Origin: Serratia sp. DD3
GTDB taxonomy: Bacteria; Pseudomonadota; Gammaproteobacteria; Enterobacterales; Enterobacteriaceae
Direction of reading: 5' to 3'
Length of the DNA stretch: 64,000 bases
Assembly: GCF_000496755.2 (NCBI RefSeq)
Contig: NZ_AYKS02000033.1
Location: forward strand, 146,163-210,162
The translations under genes were made by a program, and so were the position numbers. The notes below the pieces were generated by a model. It made no database searches, was not told the origin of the DNA, and saw only the letters and a list, made by a program, of their open reading frames with translations. Shown piece after piece: positions 21,742 to 34,082 of this stretch (position 1 is its first letter; every line of letters begins with the position of its first letter).

Positions 21742-21989
21742 GCGTTACTCCCCTGCTTTCGCAGTACATTGATCCTGATGGGTAATAGATAAAGGCAGTA
21801 CCGCCATCATGTCTTGTACATCACCAACAGCATCATCCCTTCCGGCACAGAAACTAGCCGCTGGGTGCCGGTACAACATGAGGTGGGTAACGATCTGCAT
21901 TAACGACATAAATCCAGCTTCCTGCTGCACTAGACGGAAAAAATTAATGTTGCTGATAGTGAGCTAACAACAAGAAAGGGTAATCATCC

Positions 21990-22200
21990 GTAACAGAATT
22001 TTTCATGGGGGAGGAGATAGGAGGATGAGAAAAACACATTGTATAACTTAAGTGGACGACACCCGAACACTATGTGATCTGCGTAGCAAAAATCATCGCT
22101 ACTTTTTGTGCTGGTCACCACAGAACCCGCGACTTTGCTAGCGGGATCACACTACGTAAGCCAAGGGCGTAGAAGGGGGGAGGATGAGGAGTTGTCGCAT
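21990..22200. promoter_or_regulatory. MalT/CRP control region of the divergent malK and malE operons
   Basis: Three MalT-box-like decamers (consensus GGGGAKGAGG) are on the plus strand: GGGGAGGAGA at 22008-22017, GAGGATGAGA at 22021-22030 and GAGGATGAGG at 22180-22189. A CRP-like site TGCTA-N6-TCACA lies at about 22137-22152, and TTGTGCTGGTCACC near 22108 is a weaker one. Spaced MalT boxes on both sides of CRP sites are the known malE-malK design. The rest of 21742-22276 holds no gene. Confidence 0.7.
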
Positions 22201-22276
22201 TGTGTCTCACTATAAGCACCAAACCGCTCTCCTTAATTGCACATTGCAATCGTATTGCTCACAAAAGGATTGGACT

Positions 22277-23473
22277 ATGAACTCAACCATGACAACAACG
22301 TTACGTACACTGACCCTTTCGGCCTTAACCACTCTGGTGCTCTCCGCCTCTGCGTTTGCCAAGATCGAAGAAGGCAAACTGGTTATCTGGATCAACGGCG
22401 ATAAAGGCTATAACGGCCTGGCCGAGGTAGGTAAAAAGTTTGAGAAAGATACCGGCATCAAAGTCACCATTGAGCACCCGGACAAACTGGAAGAGAAATT
22501 CCCGCAGGTTGCCGCAACTGGTGACGGTCCAGACATTATCTTCTGGGCTCATGACCGTTTTGGTGGCTATGCGCAGTCAGGTTTATTGGCTGAGGTACAC
22601 CCGTCCAAAGATTTCCAAGACAAGATCTATCCATTCACTTGGGATGCAGTTCGTTTTAACGGCAAGCTGATTGGTTATCCCATTGCAGTTGAAGCGCTGT
22701 CGTTAATCTATAACAAAGACCTGGTCAAAGAAGCCCCGAAAACCTGGGAAGAGATCCCGGCCTTGGACAAAGAGCTACGCACCAAAGGCAAGAGCGCCAT
22801 CATGTGGAATCTGCAAGAACCCTACTTCACTTGGCCAATTATCTCTGCCAATGGCGGCTATGCCTTCAAATTTGCCGATGGCAAATTCGATATTAAAGAT
22901 GTGGGCGTCGCTAATGCTGGCTCACAGGCAGGTTTGCAGTTTATCGTCGATCTGGTGAAGAATAAGCACATTAACGCCGACACTGATTACTCCATCGCCG
23001 AAGCCGCCTTCAACAAAGGCCAGACCGCCATGACCATTAATGGACCTTGGGCCTGGAACAACATTGAGCAGAGTAAAATCAATTATGGCGTCACTCTGTT
23101 ACCAAGCTTCCAAGGTAAGCCATCTAAGCCATTCACCGGTGTGCTGACCGCAGGTATTAACAGCGCTAGTCCAAACAAAGAGTTGGCTACCGAGTTTTTG
23201 GAAAACTATCTGTTGACCGATGAAGGTCTGGCTAATGTTAACAAAGACAAACCGCTGGGTGCTGTAGCACTGAAATCCTTCCAGGAGCAATTAGCAAAAG
23301 ACCCAAGGATCGCAGCAACCATGCAGAACGCGCAAAACGGCGAAATCATGCCAAACATCCCACAGATGAGCACCTTCTGGTATGCGATGCGTAGCGCCGT
23401 TATCAACGCCATTACTGGGCGCCAGACAGTGAAAGCCGCACTGGAAGACGCTCGCACCCGTATCATCAAGTAA
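22277..23473 (+). CDS. malE: Maltose/maltodextrin-binding protein MalE
   Basis: The periplasmic maltodextrin receptor. I start it at the ATG at 22277 after AAAAGGAT (398 aa; E. coli 396). The signal peptide ends LSASAFA, and the mature protein begins [20 protein letters not shown]. The fold is complete to DARTRIIK. Conserved ligand-binding aromatics are visible in [18 protein letters not shown] and [10 protein letters not shown]. First gene of malEFG. Confidence 0.98.
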   Translation: MNSTMTTTLRTLTLSALTTLVLSASAFAKIEEGKLVIWINGDKGYNGLAEVGKKFEKDTGIKVTIEHPDKLEEKFPQVAATGDGPDIIFWAHDRFGGYAQSGLLAEVHPSKDFQDKIYPFTWDAVRFNGKLIGYPIAVEALSLIYNKDLVKEAPKTWEEIPALDKELRTKGKSAIMWNLQEPYFTWPIISANGGYAFKFADGKFDIKDVGVANAGSQAGLQFIVDLVKNKHINADTDYSIAEAAFNKGQTAMTINGPWAWNNIEQSKINYGVTLLPSFQGKPSKPFTGVLTAGINSASPNKELATEFLENYLLTDEGLANVNKDKPLGAVALKSFQEQLAKDPRIAATMQNAQNGEIMPNIPQMSTFWYAMRSAVINAITGRQTVKAALEDARTRIIK

Positions 23474-23584
23474 GACTCTGGCAGCCGCGGGCCATGGTGC
23501 CCGCCGTTGCCTTGCTGTGTGGGGTGCCAGCGGTGCCCCGTCGTTATCTAGTTATCTAGTCATCTCCCTGACAAGGAACGCCCT

Positions 23585-25162
23585 ATGCAATTCGCTCACG
23601 CTGGCTCGCCCGCGCGAAAAAAATCGAAGTGGTGGCAGAGTGAAAGTCTGAAATGGCTATTTGTTGGCCTGTTCAGTCTACTGACCTGTTATCTGATTGT
23701 GTTGATGTATGCGCAGGGGGAATACCTATTCGCTATTCTGACGCTGGTATTGATCAGTTCTGGGCTCTATGTCTTTGCCAATCGCCGAGCCTATGCCTGG
23801 CGTTACGTCTATCCGGGTGTCGCTGGTATGGGGTTGTTCGTCCTATTCCCGCTCATCTGTACCATCGCCATCGCGTTTACCAACTACAGCAGTAGCAACC
23901 AGTTAACCTTTGAGCGTGCACAATCGGTATTGCTACAGCGCCAATTCCAAACCGGTAAAACCTTTGGTTTTGAGCTCTACCCTGCTGCTGATCAACAGTG
24001 GCGACTGCGCCTCACGGCACCTGACAGTGAACAGCGGCTGATTTCCGACCCCTTCACTCTCGGTGGCAATCAACCGCAAACGCTCAAGCTGACCGTAGAA
24101 AACGAGCAACCCGCAGGTGAGCGTGCGACATTACGCATTATTACCCAAAACCGCGAAACACTCAGCCAGATTGTCGCCTCTCTACCGGATGGTGGCGAAT
24201 TACGCATGAGTTCGCTACGCCAGTTCTCGGCGACCAGCCCGCTGTATACCTTGGGCAAAGATGGCGAGACACTGACGGATAATCAAACCCAGATTCAATA
24301 TCGACCTAACTCGGAAATTGGCTTCTATCAGGCCATCGACGCCGATGGGCAGTGGGCCAGTGCCACCCTCAGCCCTGGTTATACCGTCACCATCGGTTGG
24401 AAAAATTTCCTACGCGTTCTCAACGATGAAGGGATCCAGAAACCGTTTGTCTCGATCTTTGTCTGGACCATTATTTTCTCGGTAATGACGGTCATCTTTA
24501 CCGTTGCTGTTGGCATGGTGTTAGCCTGCGTGGTGCAGTGGGAAGCGCTGAAAGGCAAAGCTGCCTATCGAGTATTACTGATCCTGCCCTATGCGGTACC
24601 CTCATTTATTTCTATTTTGATTTTTAAGGGGTTGTTTAACCAGAGCTTCGGTGAAATCAACTTGATGCTCAATGCACTGTTTGGCATCAAACCTTCCTGG
24701 TTTACCGATCCCTTTACCGCTAAAAGCATGATTCTGATCGTCAATACCTGGCTGGGTTACCCCTATATGATGATCTTATGTATGGGGTTATTAAAAGCGA
24801 TCCCCGATGACCTCTACGAGGCCTCGGCGATGGATGGTGCCACTCCCATGCAGAACTTTTTCCGCATCACCCTGCCATTGTTGATCAAGCCATTGACACC
24901 ACTGATGATTGCTAGTTTTGCCTTCAACTTTAATAACTTTGTACTGATACAACTGTTGACTCGTGGCGGGCCAGATATGATCGGCACCACAACACCTGCT
25001 GGTTATACCGACCTGCTGGTAAGTTACACCTACCGTATCGCATTTGAAGGGGGAGGAGGACAGGACTTCGGTCTGGCGGCAGCCATCGCCACACTGATCT
25101 TCCTGTTAGTGGGTGCTCTGGCGCTGCTGAACTTGAAAGCCAGCAAAATGAACTTTGACTAA
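23585..25162 (+). CDS. malF: Maltose ABC transporter permease MalF
   Basis: An inner-membrane permease of the MalFGK2 importer, 525 residues (E. coli 514). It shows the N-terminal helices, the large periplasmic P2 domain (~residues 95-270, including TFERAQSVLLQRQFQTGK) that contacts MalE, and the EAA coupling loop EASAMDGATPMQNFFRITLP. It ends 12 nt before malG. The 111-nt malE-malF gap contains GC-rich dyads, as expected where malE mRNA is protected. Confidence 0.97.
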   Translation: MQFAHAGSPARKKSKWWQSESLKWLFVGLFSLLTCYLIVLMYAQGEYLFAILTLVLISSGLYVFANRRAYAWRYVYPGVAGMGLFVLFPLICTIAIAFTNYSSSNQLTFERAQSVLLQRQFQTGKTFGFELYPAADQQWRLRLTAPDSEQRLISDPFTLGGNQPQTLKLTVENEQPAGERATLRIITQNRETLSQIVASLPDGGELRMSSLRQFSATSPLYTLGKDGETLTDNQTQIQYRPNSEIGFYQAIDADGQWASATLSPGYTVTIGWKNFLRVLNDEGIQKPFVSIFVWTIIFSVMTVIFTVAVGMVLACVVQWEALKGKAAYRVLLILPYAVPSFISILIFKGLFNQSFGEINLMLNALFGIKPSWFTDPFTAKSMILIVNTWLGYPYMMILCMGLLKAIPDDLYEASAMDGATPMQNFFRITLPLLIKPLTPLMIASFAFNFNNFVLIQLLTRGGPDMIGTTTPAGYTDLLVSYTYRIAFEGGGGQDFGLAAAIATLIFLLVGALALLNLKASKMNFD

Positions 25163-25174
25163 GGGAGAATAATC

Positions 25175-26065
25175 ATGGCCATGGTACAACCCAAATCCCA
25201 GCGTGTACGCCTGTGGATCACCCATCTTCTGATGTTAAGTTTTATTGCTTTGATCATGTTCCCGTTGCTGATGGTGATAGCGATATCACTACGCTCTGGT
25301 AACTATGCAACGGGCAGCCTGATCCCGGATCAAATCTCTTGGGATCACTGGCGGCTGGCATTGGGCATGAGTGTCACCCAGGCCGATGGCAGCGTCACCC
25401 CACCGCCGTTCCCGGTGCTGCTGTGGCTATGGAACTCGGTGAAAATCGCCGTCATTACCGCCATAGGTATTGTGTCGCTCTCGACAACCTGCGCCTATGC
25501 CTTTGCTCGTATGCGTTTTCGCGGTAAGAGTACGCTGCTAAAAAGTATGCTCATTTTTCAGATGTTCCCGGCAGTTCTGTCGCTGGTGGCGTTATATGCT
25601 CTGTTTGATCGCTTGGGGCAATATCTGCCTTTTATCGGCCTCAATACCCATGGCGGGGTGATTTTTGCTTATATGGGGGGTATTGCACTCCACGTTTGGA
25701 CCATTAAAGGCTACTTCGAAACCATTGATGGTTCATTGGAAGAGGCTGCCTCATTGGATGGCGCCACACCGTGGCAAGCGTTTCGCTTAGTGTTGCTACC
25801 GCTTTCGGTGCCGATTCTGGCGGTGGTGTTTATTCTGTCGTTTATCGCGGCGATAACTGAAGTGCCGGTTGCCTCGTTACTGTTGCGTGATGTGGACAGT
25901 TACACCCTGGCGGTAGGTATGCAGCAATATCTGAACCCACAAAACTACCTGTGGGGCGACTTCGCGGCGGCGGCGGTGTTATCAGCCATTCCTATTACTG
26001 CGGTATTCCTGTTAGCTCAGCGCTGGTTGGTGGGTGGCCTGACGGCTGGAGGGGTGAAAGGGTAA
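25175..26065 (+). CDS. malG: Maltose ABC transporter permease MalG
   Basis: 296 residues, exactly the E. coli MalG length, with six membrane helices and the EAA loop [20 protein letters not shown]. The C-terminus LTAGGVKG, which inserts into the MalK dimer interface, is intact. An AAGGGAGAATAATC ribosome site precedes the ATG. Last gene of malEFG and followed by a hairpin. Confidence 0.97.
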   Translation: MAMVQPKSQRVRLWITHLLMLSFIALIMFPLLMVIAISLRSGNYATGSLIPDQISWDHWRLALGMSVTQADGSVTPPPFPVLLWLWNSVKIAVITAIGIVSLSTTCAYAFARMRFRGKSTLLKSMLIFQMFPAVLSLVALYALFDRLGQYLPFIGLNTHGGVIFAYMGGIALHVWTIKGYFETIDGSLEEAASLDGATPWQAFRLVLLPLSVPILAVVFILSFIAAITEVPVASLLLRDVDSYTLAVGMQQYLNPQNYLWGDFAAAAVLSAIPITAVFLLAQRWLVGGLTAGGVKG

Positions 26066-26074
26066 TAACTGACG

Positions 26075-26093
26075 GGCTTGGCTAAGCCAAGCC
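26075..26093 (+). terminator. Hairpin after malG
   Basis: GGCTTGGC (26075-26082) and GCCAAGCC (26086-26093) form a perfect 8-bp stem with a 3-nt loop, 10 nt past the malG stop. A T-rich but broken tract follows (TGATAGTTATTGTGTTTTG). Probable malEFG terminator. Confidence 0.65.
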
Positions 26094-26146
26094 TGATAGT
26101 TATTGTGTTTTGTGTCTACTGTAATTCGTTTGTTGTACTTTGCGGT

Positions 26147-26280
26147 TATACCAAAAGTAATTCGATTTGCTTGTAGCTTGTGGGTGGCAAAGACGAAAGT
26201 CCTCAGTCACATCATCTTTTATGTGACTGGTACGAGCGGATGTAGCCAGCAGCTAAGCAATTTGAAGTATGGCGGGTATA
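26147..26280. repeat. ERIC element
   Basis: A ~134-nt element with TATA-type ends, running from TATACCAAAAGTAATTCGA to TTGAAGTATGGCGGGTATA. It carries the ERIC core CCTCAGTCACAT and its mate ATGTGACTGG, in the orientation opposite to the copy at 36385. It lies between malG and yjbH in a ~600-nt gene-free stretch. Confidence 0.85.
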
Positions 26281-26663
26281 TCTGATCCATACCTGTGTCT
26301 TGGGCGGCCAGCGCTGGGCCGCCATTTTTATGTTAACCATTTCAAACTGAACTCCCCCCAATAATTCAAGTTGCCTAAAACACTTGTTGAGGCTGAAATA
26401 CCCGAGTATGCACACTCATCCTCATCGCATTGTACCCAAGCTCAATGAAGTTGCAGGACCACGCCTATTATTAGGGAAAGCGTATTGCACTGTTCCCCCA
26501 CCTCTCTGCCTCCTTACCAAGGGAGGAGCTAAAGTGTGTGCTGAGCATAGACAGGGGTTATCTGATGCCTTTAAAGGGTCACGGGTAAATGCTCAAGTTC
26601 ATTAGTGACAAGCATAGAGATTGGGGGATTAAACAATCCCCCAGTTTGGCAAGTAAACCGTAG
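26281..26663. other. Gene-free stretch between the ERIC element and yjbH
   Basis: No coding ORF is supported. It holds AATTCAAGTTGC (~26361) and GAAGTTGCAGGACC (~26449), which look like ERIC-end remnants. A GGGGGATT/AATCCCCC hairpin (26623-26642) just past the yjbH stop may terminate the yjb operon, although its T-run on that strand is poor. Confidence 0.45.
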
Positions 26664-28754
26664 TTAGCGGAAGCGAACATCCCGATCGGATGTCAGACCA
26701 TACAATGAATATTTCCGATTCAACATCTGCCCACCATCGCGAGTAAGCGGAGTCCACCCAACCTTTGCACGGTTGCGGGAAGGTGATGTCGTCATCAACT
26801 CCAACGGAACAGAAATGTAGAAGCCCTTGGTAAATGAACCTTCACCATATTCTTCCCGTGTGGCGTCAGTGAACGTTGCATAAACGCCAGCCACAATACC
26901 GCTATCAAAACGTTTAGCCAGATCGAGGGTGACACCTTTATCTTTCGCCAGATACTGGCCCACACTCACCGACACCAATACATCATCTGCAAAAGGAGGT
27001 TTCCAGTAACCGGTGACATGCCCAGTAACAACATCATAATCAGTGAAACTCATCATATCGTCCCAATCACGCTGTTTCACCCAGTTGGCATTAACCCCTA
27101 CGGCCCAATCCGTATCAAGTGGACGATATAATATTTCCGCACCGACACCGCCGAACATACTTTCCAAATAGCCGCCATAAACCTGACCATAGACCCCCTC
27201 CCCAAAGAATTGGAAATAATTGGCTTGGAGATCGTTAAGGTACACATCGTTTTGAACGTACTCGCGAATATGAGTACGAACTCGCGGTAGTAGGGAATCA
27301 GAAGGCGGTTCCGTGTAGTTGAATCTGCCGTAGTTGTTCGCCAAGTTAGCAAACACGCTGCCACTGGTTAATAGATGGTCTGTCGCCCACCAACTGGCAC
27401 TACCCGTCACCCCAATCTGGTACAGATAGAATGATTCTGCACCGCCTATCGATTGAGTTAACGTCGGAGAAAGACCAAAACTTAGCCTTTCGTCATCAAT
27501 ACGATAGCCTTGCTCAGTATTTTCCGGTACTAACGGCTCAATACGTTTTTGTTGCAAGGTTTGTTCGTACCCCAGTGGATAACCTTCCAACTGTGCACGT
27601 AAACTGTTCACATCTGTCTTAGTTGTTACTTGGGGTAAATTATACCGGGTCTCAGTCACCGCCAGCGTATCAACACCTTCTGGCAGGTGATTCATCAGAA
27701 TAATATTGGCGCGCTCAACCCCATCTTCGCTGTAACGATATTTGGACTGCGTCCCTGTCATATACAGCGTATGGTCTTTTAACTGAATATTCGGTGATGA
27801 AAAACCGGCATTATCTTCAAGTTCAGTTAACTGGTTCGACACCACATCCAGTTGCAACTCCCTGCCTTGAGGTTGAGGTTGATAGTCTGGTTTTGGCTGA
27901 TCAAGGTGCGTAGGTTTTAATTCATTAAAGTTAGTACGTAAGGTAAACCCAGCCATAAAGGTATTACCACGTTCGTAACTGATATTCACATCAGCCCAGT
28001 CTGTAATGCGATAAACTGCGCCAAAATTGAATTTACTGTCCTGTCTGAGCCTACCGGCAAAATCGCCCTGATAATCGTTGCCTTCATATTCCAACTTTAG
28101 GCGCAGTGGTTGCCAAGGGGTTTGATATTCCACACCGCCAAAAATCGCAGCAGGCCCGCGGAAAGACTCACCGAGGTCGACTGTTCCCCCATTCGTCGTA
28201 TGCACATCGTTACGCGTACAAAAACGGTCGCTAGCATCACAGAAGGGATTACGGACATTACCACTGTTACCCAAATAGCCCCATCCCATACCCAAAGTAA
28301 AATCCAGCGGTCCCCAGCCTTTACTACCTACTAGGTATTCACCATCAAACAACCCGGTGCCCCCAATATCACGTACGCCAACAGCCACCTCGGGTAACCA
28401 ATATCCCTCTTCCCATAAACGTAATTTCACATCAAAAGACTTGTCTTTATAGGTTTGGTCGCCACTGAACGAAGGATCATTACTGTATTTGCGTGTACGT
28501 ACATCGGTGTAACGAAGGGTGGTTTCTAACCAAGGCATCGGTTGAATGGAAATCGAATAAAAGCGGTATTGGTCATTATCACGGTAGTTAAAACTGAATT
28601 CCCCCTCTTTTGCCATGCGCGCAGTTGGGGTTTGCAACAAACCAGCACCACCGAAATCCGTCTGAGAGGGCCCCAAAGGGGCTGGATATGAAGCCGCCTG
28701 ACACACGTTCGTGACAGAGAGCGCAACCAAGCTAAGTAAGTAACGTTTTTTCAT
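26664..28754 (-). CDS. yjbH: YjbH family outer-membrane exopolysaccharide protein
   Basis: 696 residues with a signal peptide ([19 protein letters not shown]). The body is rich in aromatic, alternating beta-type segments ([34 protein letters not shown]) and ends VRFR. This matches YjbH/GfcD-type outer-membrane beta-barrel proteins of exopolysaccharide operons. Its ATG overlaps the yjbG stop (TGATG), so the two are translationally coupled. Last gene of yjbEFGH. Confidence 0.92.
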   Translation of the reverse strand: MKKRYLLSLVALSVTNVCQAASYPAPLGPSQTDFGGAGLLQTPTARMAKEGEFSFNYRDNDQYRFYSISIQPMPWLETTLRYTDVRTRKYSNDPSFSGDQTYKDKSFDVKLRLWEEGYWLPEVAVGVRDIGGTGLFDGEYLVGSKGWGPLDFTLGMGWGYLGNSGNVRNPFCDASDRFCTRNDVHTTNGGTVDLGESFRGPAAIFGGVEYQTPWQPLRLKLEYEGNDYQGDFAGRLRQDSKFNFGAVYRITDWADVNISYERGNTFMAGFTLRTNFNELKPTHLDQPKPDYQPQPQGRELQLDVVSNQLTELEDNAGFSSPNIQLKDHTLYMTGTQSKYRYSEDGVERANIILMNHLPEGVDTLAVTETRYNLPQVTTKTDVNSLRAQLEGYPLGYEQTLQQKRIEPLVPENTEQGYRIDDERLSFGLSPTLTQSIGGAESFYLYQIGVTGSASWWATDHLLTSGSVFANLANNYGRFNYTEPPSDSLLPRVRTHIREYVQNDVYLNDLQANYFQFFGEGVYGQVYGGYLESMFGGVGAEILYRPLDTDWAVGVNANWVKQRDWDDMMSFTDYDVVTGHVTGYWKPPFADDVLVSVSVGQYLAKDKGVTLDLAKRFDSGIVAGVYATFTDATREEYGEGSFTKGFYISVPLELMTTSPSRNRAKVGWTPLTRDGGQMLNRKYSLYGLTSDRDVRFR

Positions 28755-29509
28755 CAGTCTGGGATCCGGTGCGTCAATAACGAAATGACTTGTTCGTTGA
28801 TGTCTGTAAAATCGTCAGGCAATGCGGAAACAGCAATCCCTAAAAATAACAGACTGCCTGGCGTCAATTCATGATGTCGCTGGTTCCAGTACGCAATGGG
28901 GACAGACTGCACCTCACCCTGAGGAGTGATAATCCAGGCGATATTACGTTCAGCGCCGTCAAGAAGCTGAAAACCTGCCAAATACTCACTGACATCCTTT
29001 CCTGGTAAAAAATCACGTTTACCATGCGGAGCCAATGCGCCGAATAACCTTACTTTGTGTGGCTCTGCGACAATGTAAAGCTGATAGTCTCCCGACAAGC
29101 GGCGATCAAACTCTGGATTAAGCCGAATCACATCAGGATCGAGTGGAACCAACTGGCGGCCAACAACACTAAGCTCAGCAAGTTGTGAACGCACACTGTC
29201 CACTGTTGCCGCTAAGGAAGTATCATTCCTCTGCCGCAGAACTGAGCTCAGAGCCGCCAAACGAGCCAACAGTTGTTGTTGTTTTTGTTGTTGCCGTTGA
29301 GTCGCATTTTGTTCTGCGATCACTGCTCCTGGCCACCAAATGTTACCTTTCAGTGCTGGGTTATCGACCACCAAGCCATCTAGCGTGAGCACATTTTTGA
29401 GAATCACAGACTCCTTGTCAGGATAAAAAATGGTTATCCGACTTTCTGCATAAGCAGAGTTCAACAAGAGGATCATAATCCCCAAAAGCAGATTAAATTT
29501 TTTCATCAT
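28754..29509 (-). CDS. yjbG: YjbG, capsule/exopolysaccharide accessory protein (GfcC-like)
   Basis: 251 residues with a signal peptide ([19 protein letters not shown]). The mature part begins [10 protein letters not shown] and contains a polyglutamine-rich helix ([15 protein letters not shown], residues ~75-95). It belongs to the YjbG/GfcC periplasmic family with tandem beta-grasp-like domains. It overlaps the end of yjbF by 17 nt. Confidence 0.88.
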   Translation of the reverse strand: MMKKFNLLLGIMILLLNSAYAESRITIFYPDKESVILKNVLTLDGLVVDNPALKGNIWWPGAVIAEQNATQRQQQKQQQLLARLAALSSVLRQRNDTSLAATVDSVRSQLAELSVVGRQLVPLDPDVIRLNPEFDRRLSGDYQLYIVAEPHKVRLFGALAPHGKRDFLPGKDVSEYLAGFQLLDGAERNIAWIITPQGEVQSVPIAYWNQRHHELTPGSLLFLGIAVSALPDDFTDINEQVISLLTHRIPD

Positions 29510-30197
29510 GCCTCTGCTTCAGTATTGTAATTTCAATCGGGAAATAATCCGCACCCATAAACTGCTCTGATTTCACAACCATGCCCGTTTGCGGATCCAG
29601 CCAAAAACGGTTCACCCAACTTTTCCCCAAATCATCAATACGTACCGTTTCTTCAATGAAATGGTAATGCTGGCGCTTACCGCCAATGACAAGAGGTTTA
29701 TCTTCTAATCGATGAAATATGGACTCAGCATGACCAGAACGAACCTGATTTTCTTCAGTCCAAGTGAGCAGATATGACCAGCGAGCACCATCCACCAATC
29801 GCTGTGGGTCAGCCAAAGGGTCCAGATCCAAATTTGACACGCTGAGTAAATTATCCTTCCACCCTAGCGTTTTCACCACCCGCCCGTGCCTTAACACCAT
29901 CAGTGTACGATCCTGACTCACCCATTTCTCTTCACCGTTTTCGAACGCTCCTAGTACCATCACAATCTGGAGTTCATTATCAATACGGACATAAGCACTG
30001 GGGGTGGTGAGGTTTTGAATTTCTTGGTCAGTTAATTCAACATCTGACGACTCAAACAATAAATGATAAATAGTATCATTAACGTCTTTTTGAGCTGACG
30101 AACAGCCCTGAAGGGATAGGAATAGGGGTATGATTAAAAAAGATAAATAGCGCAATTGAGCAATCTCAGCACGTAGATAAAAAAAGAATAACCGCAC
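29493..30197 (-). CDS. yjbF: YjbF lipoprotein (GfcB-like)
   Basis: A lipoprotein with lipobox LSLQGC (Cys32 in the longest frame). The listed start is 30197, but a TTG or later start near RYLSFLIIPLFL would give a more usual short signal peptide. The body has SAYVRIDNELQIVMVLG, WVSQDRTLMVLRHGRVVKT and FWLDPQTGMVVKS, the YjbF/GfcB family pattern. The product is likely anchored at the inner leaflet of the outer membrane. Confidence 0.88.
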   Translation of the reverse strand: MRLFFFYLRAEIAQLRYLSFLIIPLFLSLQGCSSAQKDVNDTIYHLLFESSDVELTDQEIQNLTTPSAYVRIDNELQIVMVLGAFENGEEKWVSQDRTLMVLRHGRVVKTLGWKDNLLSVSNLDLDPLADPQRLVDGARWSYLLTWTEENQVRSGHAESIFHRLEDKPLVIGGKRQHYHFIEETVRIDDLGKSWVNRFWLDPQTGMVVKSEQFMGADYFPIEITILKQRHDEKI

Positions 30198-30346
30198 TAT
30201 TCCACTGGTACCCGAAGCACCGGCAGATATATTGACTGATTTTAGGGGCTGCTCTTTAAAAAAGTACCATCAGAAAAATTGAAATCACTCTCTGAAGATT
30301 ACTCCAAGCAAACCATGATATTAACCAACCCCTGGGACTCAACTGA

Positions 30347-30377
30347 CTATCTGCCACAACAGGCACTGTGGCGATAG
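30347..30377 (-). terminator. Hairpin between yjbE and yjbF
   Basis: CTATCTGCCACA (30347-30358) pairs with TGTGGCGATAG (30367-30377), with one bulge and an 8-nt loop, 20 nt past the yjbE stop. No T-run follows on the minus strand. It probably protects yjbE mRNA or attenuates yjbFGH. Confidence 0.55.
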
Positions 30378-30396
30378 GCGGTTATTCTTTTACGAT

Positions 30397-30612
30397 TTAT
30401 TGAGTTCTGGTAGTAGTAGAAGTAGACGAACCCTCATTGTCATCATCGTCATGCAATGCAACTAGCTCAGCTGCTACCACGACGGCAACCACACCGGTCC
30501 CAACAGCAACCGCCTTACCCTTTGCCCCGAGGATAATAAAAGGAGCCCCCCAAGAATTAGAAGCCCCGAGCAAAGTAAGTGCGACTAATGCCGAACAGAA
30601 AATCTTTTTCAT
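30397..30612 (-). CDS. yjbE: YjbE small secreted protein
   Basis: 71 residues: signal peptide MKKIFCSALVALTLLGASNSWG-A, a glycine/alanine/valine hydrophobic middle (VAVGTGVVAVVVAAELVAL), an acidic DDDDNE stretch and a Ser/Thr tail ending TTTRTQ. First gene of yjbEFGH, upstream of which lies pgi. The low-complexity tail matches E. coli YjbE. It is probably abundant and exported. Confidence 0.82.
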   Translation of the reverse strand: MKKIFCSALVALTLLGASNSWGAPFIILGAKGKAVAVGTGVVAVVVAAELVALHDDDDNEGSSTSTTTRTQ

Positions 30613-31369
30613 AAATAACCTCTTATAGTAAGTAATAAATCAAGTGATTAAACAACACTTTCTTAAACTTACAGTATCCCTTAGAACTTGTAACAATCAT
30701 GACGAAGTAAAAACTCATCAATGAATCGCACAATTAATATCCTACAGCTTAAAAGGAAAAGCGTATAGCTGATAGACGCAAGTTTTCTATAGAAAAATAG
30801 ACAATAAAATCAAATATCGCCAGGAAATCAAGAAAAAAGTAGAGTAATTGAGAATATTTTTTCTACCAAGATAGGGCTAATAAGCATAGGCACCCACACG
30901 GATTGGTCAAAAAACAGGCTAAAAATCCAGGTTAGCTCTTTGAGCTCATCCGCCGTGTAGGTGCTCATCACCTCCTGCATTTGCATAAACAGGTATAACC
31001 CAGCCAGCCGCGCCTTTGGCAGCTCGGCCGTCGTGTGCGCTTCCGATTTTCGTTGCTGAGCAAGCTGCGCTTCACCGACAAACAGAAACCCCTGCTTCCC
31101 CCTGATTGACACTAGGCCAATCAACCTCGTGGCCAGGCCGCGCGCGACTTGCCCCCCCCTTTTATGCTGTCCGTCGTACAGCAAAATACGTACAACTTGT
31201 GTAAATACCTATGCATATAGGTTACTTTTTCGCACGGAGTCATAGACTCGTCACCAATTAAGTTGTAGCACCATTGGCTACAGGTAGTGGCCTCTTCCCT
31301 GAGGCTCACTCTGCAGACCTGTAAAAGCGCTGTTACTGCAACTTCATTGAACCTGGGGCTACATCATGA
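30613..31369. other. Gene-free region between yjbE and pgi
   Basis: About 750 nt. The yjbE promoter should lie in the AT-rich part near 30620-30720. A 118-codon frame at 30828-31184 (minus) and a 62-codon one at 31121-31309 have no ribosome site or family resemblance; they may be decayed sequence. I did not find a convincing Rcs box. Confidence 0.45.
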
Positions 31370-33082
<1,713 letters not shown>

Positions 33083-33169
33083 TTATGATCTCTTTTCTTG
33101 CGATCAATGCCACTCTCCATTCCCCATGACTAACGTTTTTACCTTTCTGCAACATTCCTTGATATATGA

Positions 33170-33382
33170 ACTAACCGGAACCAAAGCATTACTGGTTCAA
33201 CTGTAGGGTTTGGGTTCTTTGGCGTTGCCACATCAAGCATTGAAGGACCAAGCTATCTGAAGGGACATTTGGCTGATCCGAGTATTATTCCCGGTGAAGG
33301 CTTTGGCCTTGAGGCATCGATTGTCGCGGCAACAATCTATCTGGCAGTTGGCATTTATTTGCTTTTTATGACAGAGAAATAA
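33170..33382 (+). pseudogene. 3' remnant of a membrane protein gene (CPBP-protease-like)
   Basis: An open frame of 70 codons runs from just after a stop at 33167-33169 to TAA at 33380-33382, with no start codon until near its end. Its translation reads GFGFFGVATSSIEGPS, then SIIPGEGFGLEASIVAA and a final hydrophobic helix ending LLFMTEK. The GEGFGLEAS segment resembles the GGxFGPEGS motif near the C-terminus of CPBP-family intramembrane proteases. The 5' part of the gene is absent, so this is a relic. The family call is tentative. Confidence 0.5.
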
Positions 33383-33425
33383 TATATTGCTGACCTCTTG
33401 GCAGCTCACCCTGAGGAGACAAATT

Positions 33426-34022
33426 TTGGACTCAGATCTTCTAAAAATAATTCTGCCTGCAACAACGACTATTCTTACGCCGTTGATTATTTACATAATC
33501 TCAAGGTTTTCGAATCGCGAGAAAGACAAGATGAGCGCCTTCATCAGCCGTGCCGATTTTTTGAAAAAAATAATCGAGCTACAACAAAACTGTGAGGCTC
33601 TCGAAGAGACCATGGTGAAATCCATCATCCAGGCTGAGATCAATTTATTGTTCAGAGAAATTGATCCGGAGCTCCAAAGAATGGATGCAGAGTCGAATCT
33701 GATGGACGACGCCATCAATGCTTTTAAGCGAACACCTCGTTGGCGACGATTGATGTTTTTTTATAAACAAAATTCAGCCCTTGGCTGGGTCATAACGATA
33801 GTCCATAATTGCTTATTGCTGGTATTCCTTATGATTTTGACAGGGGGAACAGTCACCATGGACCCAGGCGAACAGTTTATTTTGATCGATTTGGTTGGCG
33901 TGGTGATGTTGATATTGAGCACCTTTCTTTTCCTGTTTTATATATTGCATTTTTTCTCCAGAAAGGTCTGGATTGCGACCTATATGAAAAACAACGAGCC
34001 CAGCGTTAATCAGGGTTCATAA
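33426..34022 (+). CDS. Predicted membrane protein of unknown function
   Basis: I choose the TTG at 33426 because GAGGAG (33413-33418) sits 7 nt upstream; it gives 198 aa. An in-frame TTG at 33387 is the alternative. There is an N-terminal membrane helix (IILPATTTILTPLIIYII), a charged helical stretch of ~85 residues (likely coiled, KIIELQQNCEALEETMVKS), then two helices (ALGWVITIVHNCLLLVFLMIL and LIDLVGVVMLILSTFLFLFYI). I do not recognise a family. It begins ~44 nt after the CPBP-like remnant, so both may come from one lost cassette. Confidence 0.7.
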   Translation: MDSDLLKIILPATTTILTPLIIYIISRFSNREKDKMSAFISRADFLKKIIELQQNCEALEETMVKSIIQAEINLLFREIDPELQRMDAESNLMDDAINAFKRTPRWRRLMFFYKQNSALGWVITIVHNCLLLVFLMILTGGTVTMDPGEQFILIDLVGVVMLILSTFLFLFYILHFFSRKVWIATYMKNNEPSVNQGS

Positions 34023-34039
34023 CATAAGTGCCGATAACT

Positions 34040-34082
34040 ACAGCAGAAGAGATAACTGTCAACGCTGCTGTGGTTGTTTTTT
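34040..34082 (+). terminator. Likely terminator after the membrane protein gene
   Basis: ACAGCAG (34040-34046) pairs with CTGCTGT (34065-34071), followed by GGTTG and TTTTTT (34077-34082), 18 nt past the stop. The loop is long (18 nt), so confidence is moderate. Confidence 0.55.

Noticed and set aside
26384..26605. 73-codon ORF in the malG-yjbH gap
   Set aside because: No ribosome site; overlaps ERIC-end remnants.
30828..31184. 118-codon ORF on minus between yjbE and pgi
   Set aside because: No ribosome site, no signal or family resemblance; composition looks non-coding. A decayed gene cannot be excluded.
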